Virus record (IMG/VR): IMGVR_UViG_3300030109_003851
Coordinates: 1-29,062 of that record
DNA: 29,062 nucleotides
Strand: one strand, 5' to 3'
Source of the DNA: a virus
Shown: positions 27,901-29,062 of the stretch, one piece after another
How the letters are laid out: each line of letters begins with the position of its first letter
How positions within the stretch are numbered: the stretch's first letter is position 1
Made by a program: the position numbers and the translations under genes
The notes under the pieces: generated by a model
Databases searched by the model: none
What the model was told of the DNA's origin: nothing
Seen by the model: the letters and a program-made list of their open reading frames with translations, nothing else

Positions 27901-29062
27901 TTGGTTGTGCCACAAATGATTTGGCATATGTTAAACGCAATCTACAGAAGATAAAACACAGGGGACCTGATGCGGATGATGTGTGGCATGATGATCACGT
28001 CACACTGGGACACTGCTTGTTGGCTATCACTGACGATGCCAAGTCTGGATTGCAACCCTACACCACACCCATTGGCAACAAATTGGTTTACAACGGAGAG
28101 ATATTCAACTACGACTTCCTTAAATTAAAATTTGACATGAAATTGAAGACACAGTGTGACACAGAGATGTTGGCATGGGGATTGGATGCTGTGGGTTGGC
28201 AATTCGTGAACAGTCTTGATTCCATGCACGGCTTTGTGTACTACGATGTGAGAGAACAGAAACTATATCTCAGCAGGGATCATGCAGGCATCAAACCTTT
28301 GTATTACACTGAACACAACAACGATCTGTACTTCGCCAGTGAGATAAGGGCACTGCGTGAAGCACAACCCAACAGCAATCAATTGGACGAATGGGCCATC
28401 AGCAGTTGGAGTCACATGGGTATAAATTTTACCAACAGGACATTCTTCAAGGACATCCGCAGTGTGGCACCAGGAGAAACACTGGTTTATGATCTGCACA
28501 CACGCAGATTGAGCCGTTGTCAGAGATGGTTCCCAAGATGTTCTGAGGAGATCAACTTCAATGCGGAAGAATTTAGGGCATATCTACACAGCAGTTGCAA
28601 GATGGTGAGCAGGGGACAGCGAAAATTGGGTATGTTCCTGTCAGGCGGATTGGATTCATCATCAATCGCATATGAAATGACCAAGATTGTGCCCAAGATT
28701 GATGCATACACCAACTGCATCACACCCATGCCACCCAACAGCAAGGAGGATTTCAATTCAGATCATCGTTGTGCCCAGGAGATGGCTGAGAGATTGGACA
28801 TTCAACACCACACTGTCACAAATTATCCCACAATGTGGTTGACGGATCTAAGAGACAGCATTATCGCACTGGAACAACCAGTGTACAACACTTCATTGCC
28901 AATGTATCTGCAGTGCAACAGGCACATGGCACAGGATGGAGTGATTGTGACCATAGCGGGAGACATGGGAGATGAACTGCTCACAGGATATGACAAATAT
29001 CACAAGGTGATGCGATATTTCAATGGTCGCCGCCCCACATGGAGAGAGGTGGTCACACATTG
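27888..29062 (+). CDS. asnB: Glutamine-dependent asparagine synthetase, partial
   Basis: ATG 27888 opens a frame that runs off the right edge (391 codons seen). The mature N-terminus is Cys2 (MCGIVGC), the glutaminase nucleophile. HRGPDADD (about 24-31), YNGEIFNY (about 65-72) and a CDTEM segment complete the class II amidotransferase domain. The synthetase domain has the PP-loop SGGLDSSS at 252-259 and GDMGDELLTGYDKY (about 364-377). The family makes Asn or amidates a related acid. In phages it is sometimes linked with surface-sugar or cell-wall changes. GC is close to 48%. The C-terminus is beyond the window. Confidence 0.93.
   Translation, partial: MCGIVGCATNDLAYVKRNLQKIKHRGPDADDVWHDDHVTLGHCLLAITDDAKSGLQPYTTPIGNKLVYNGEIFNYDFLKLKFDMKLKTQCDTEMLAWGLDAVGWQFVNSLDSMHGFVYYDVREQKLYLSRDHAGIKPLYYTEHNNDLYFASEIRALREAQPNSNQLDEWAISSWSHMGINFTNRTFFKDIRSVAPGETLVYDLHTRRLSRCQRWFPRCSEEINFNAEEFRAYLHSSCKMVSRGQRKLGMFLSGGLDSSSIAYEMTKIVPKIDAYTNCITPMPPNSKEDFNSDHRCAQEMAERLDIQHHTVTNYPTMWLTDLRDSIIALEQPVYNTSLPMYLQCNRHMAQDGVIVTIAGDMGDELLTGYDKYHKVMRYFNGRRPTWREVVTH

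Noticed and set aside
27888-29062. AsnB as a lasso-peptide cyclase
   Set aside because: The glutaminase nucleophile Cys2 and the flanking motifs are intact, unlike cyclases that lose them; ordinary glutamine-dependent amidation is the better reading.
1-29062. tRNA genes, CRISPR arrays, insertion sequences, integrase or attachment sites
   Set aside because: None could be supported by eye on either strand; no cloverleaf, regular direct repeats or recombinase motifs were found.

Overview
The window looks like about 29 kb of a tailed double-stranded DNA phage (Caudoviricetes) with a long non-contractile, siphovirus-type tail. Evidence is a complete packaging, head and tail gene set: TerS, TerL, portal, scaffold, HK97-fold capsid, connectors, tail tube, a frameshifted tail assembly chaperone, a tape measure of about 630 residues and a lambda J-like tip protein. 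There are no sheath or contractile baseplate genes. No integrase, repressor, tRNA or CRISPR array was seen. The AT-rich core, the type of small head genes, and the mix of sugar-modifying, radical SAM and asparagine synthetase genes resemble phages of marine Alphaproteobacteria. The host is an inference.

Layout. One long block on the minus strand runs from about 24.95 kb to the left edge. In transcription order it holds: a sialyltransferase/Maf-like gene and a CPF-motif gene; fibre and fibre-adaptor genes (377 aa, two-LamG 456 aa, 165, 172, 144, 340 and 109 aa); terS, terL and portal; five very small basic genes (63, 78, 21, 85 and 53 aa); scaffold and major capsid, followed by a strong terminator; connector, tail terminator, tail tube, neck-like protein, tail assembly chaperone (-1 frameshift), tape measure and two tail-tip proteins; a GNAT acetyltransferase; the J-like protein; three more fibre proteins; a holin-like membrane protein; and a zinc ribbon. 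After a 301-bp control region come a DUF3820-like gene behind a textbook sigma70 promoter, a small unknown gene and the start of a GT9-like glycosyltransferase cut by the window edge.

A plus-strand operon starts at a divergent promoter near 24.97-25.0 kb. It encodes a 41-aa basic peptide, a 167-aa unknown, a GT-B-like glycosyltransferase, an HNH-like protein, a radical SAM/SPASM enzyme and glutamine-dependent asparagine synthetase (cut by the right edge). Local GC rises from about 25% to about 50% inside the radical SAM gene.

Most notable signals. (1) The tetrapeptide Asp-Ser-Ala-Gly occurs 14 times in eight tail/fibre proteins and in none of the head or packaging proteins read. (2) A short gene beside the scaffold joins a 13-residue copy of the capsid N-terminus to a protamine-like tail, within a run of tiny basic proteins. 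(3) The 7-mer ATAAATA lies in or at nearly every usable intergenic gap of the late block, like a T4-type late promoter. The three long leaders carry a dyad at the predicted RNA 5' end. (4) A canonical A-AAA-AAC slippery site produces the chaperone fusion. (5) Fibre proteins share exchangeable N- and C-terminal modules.
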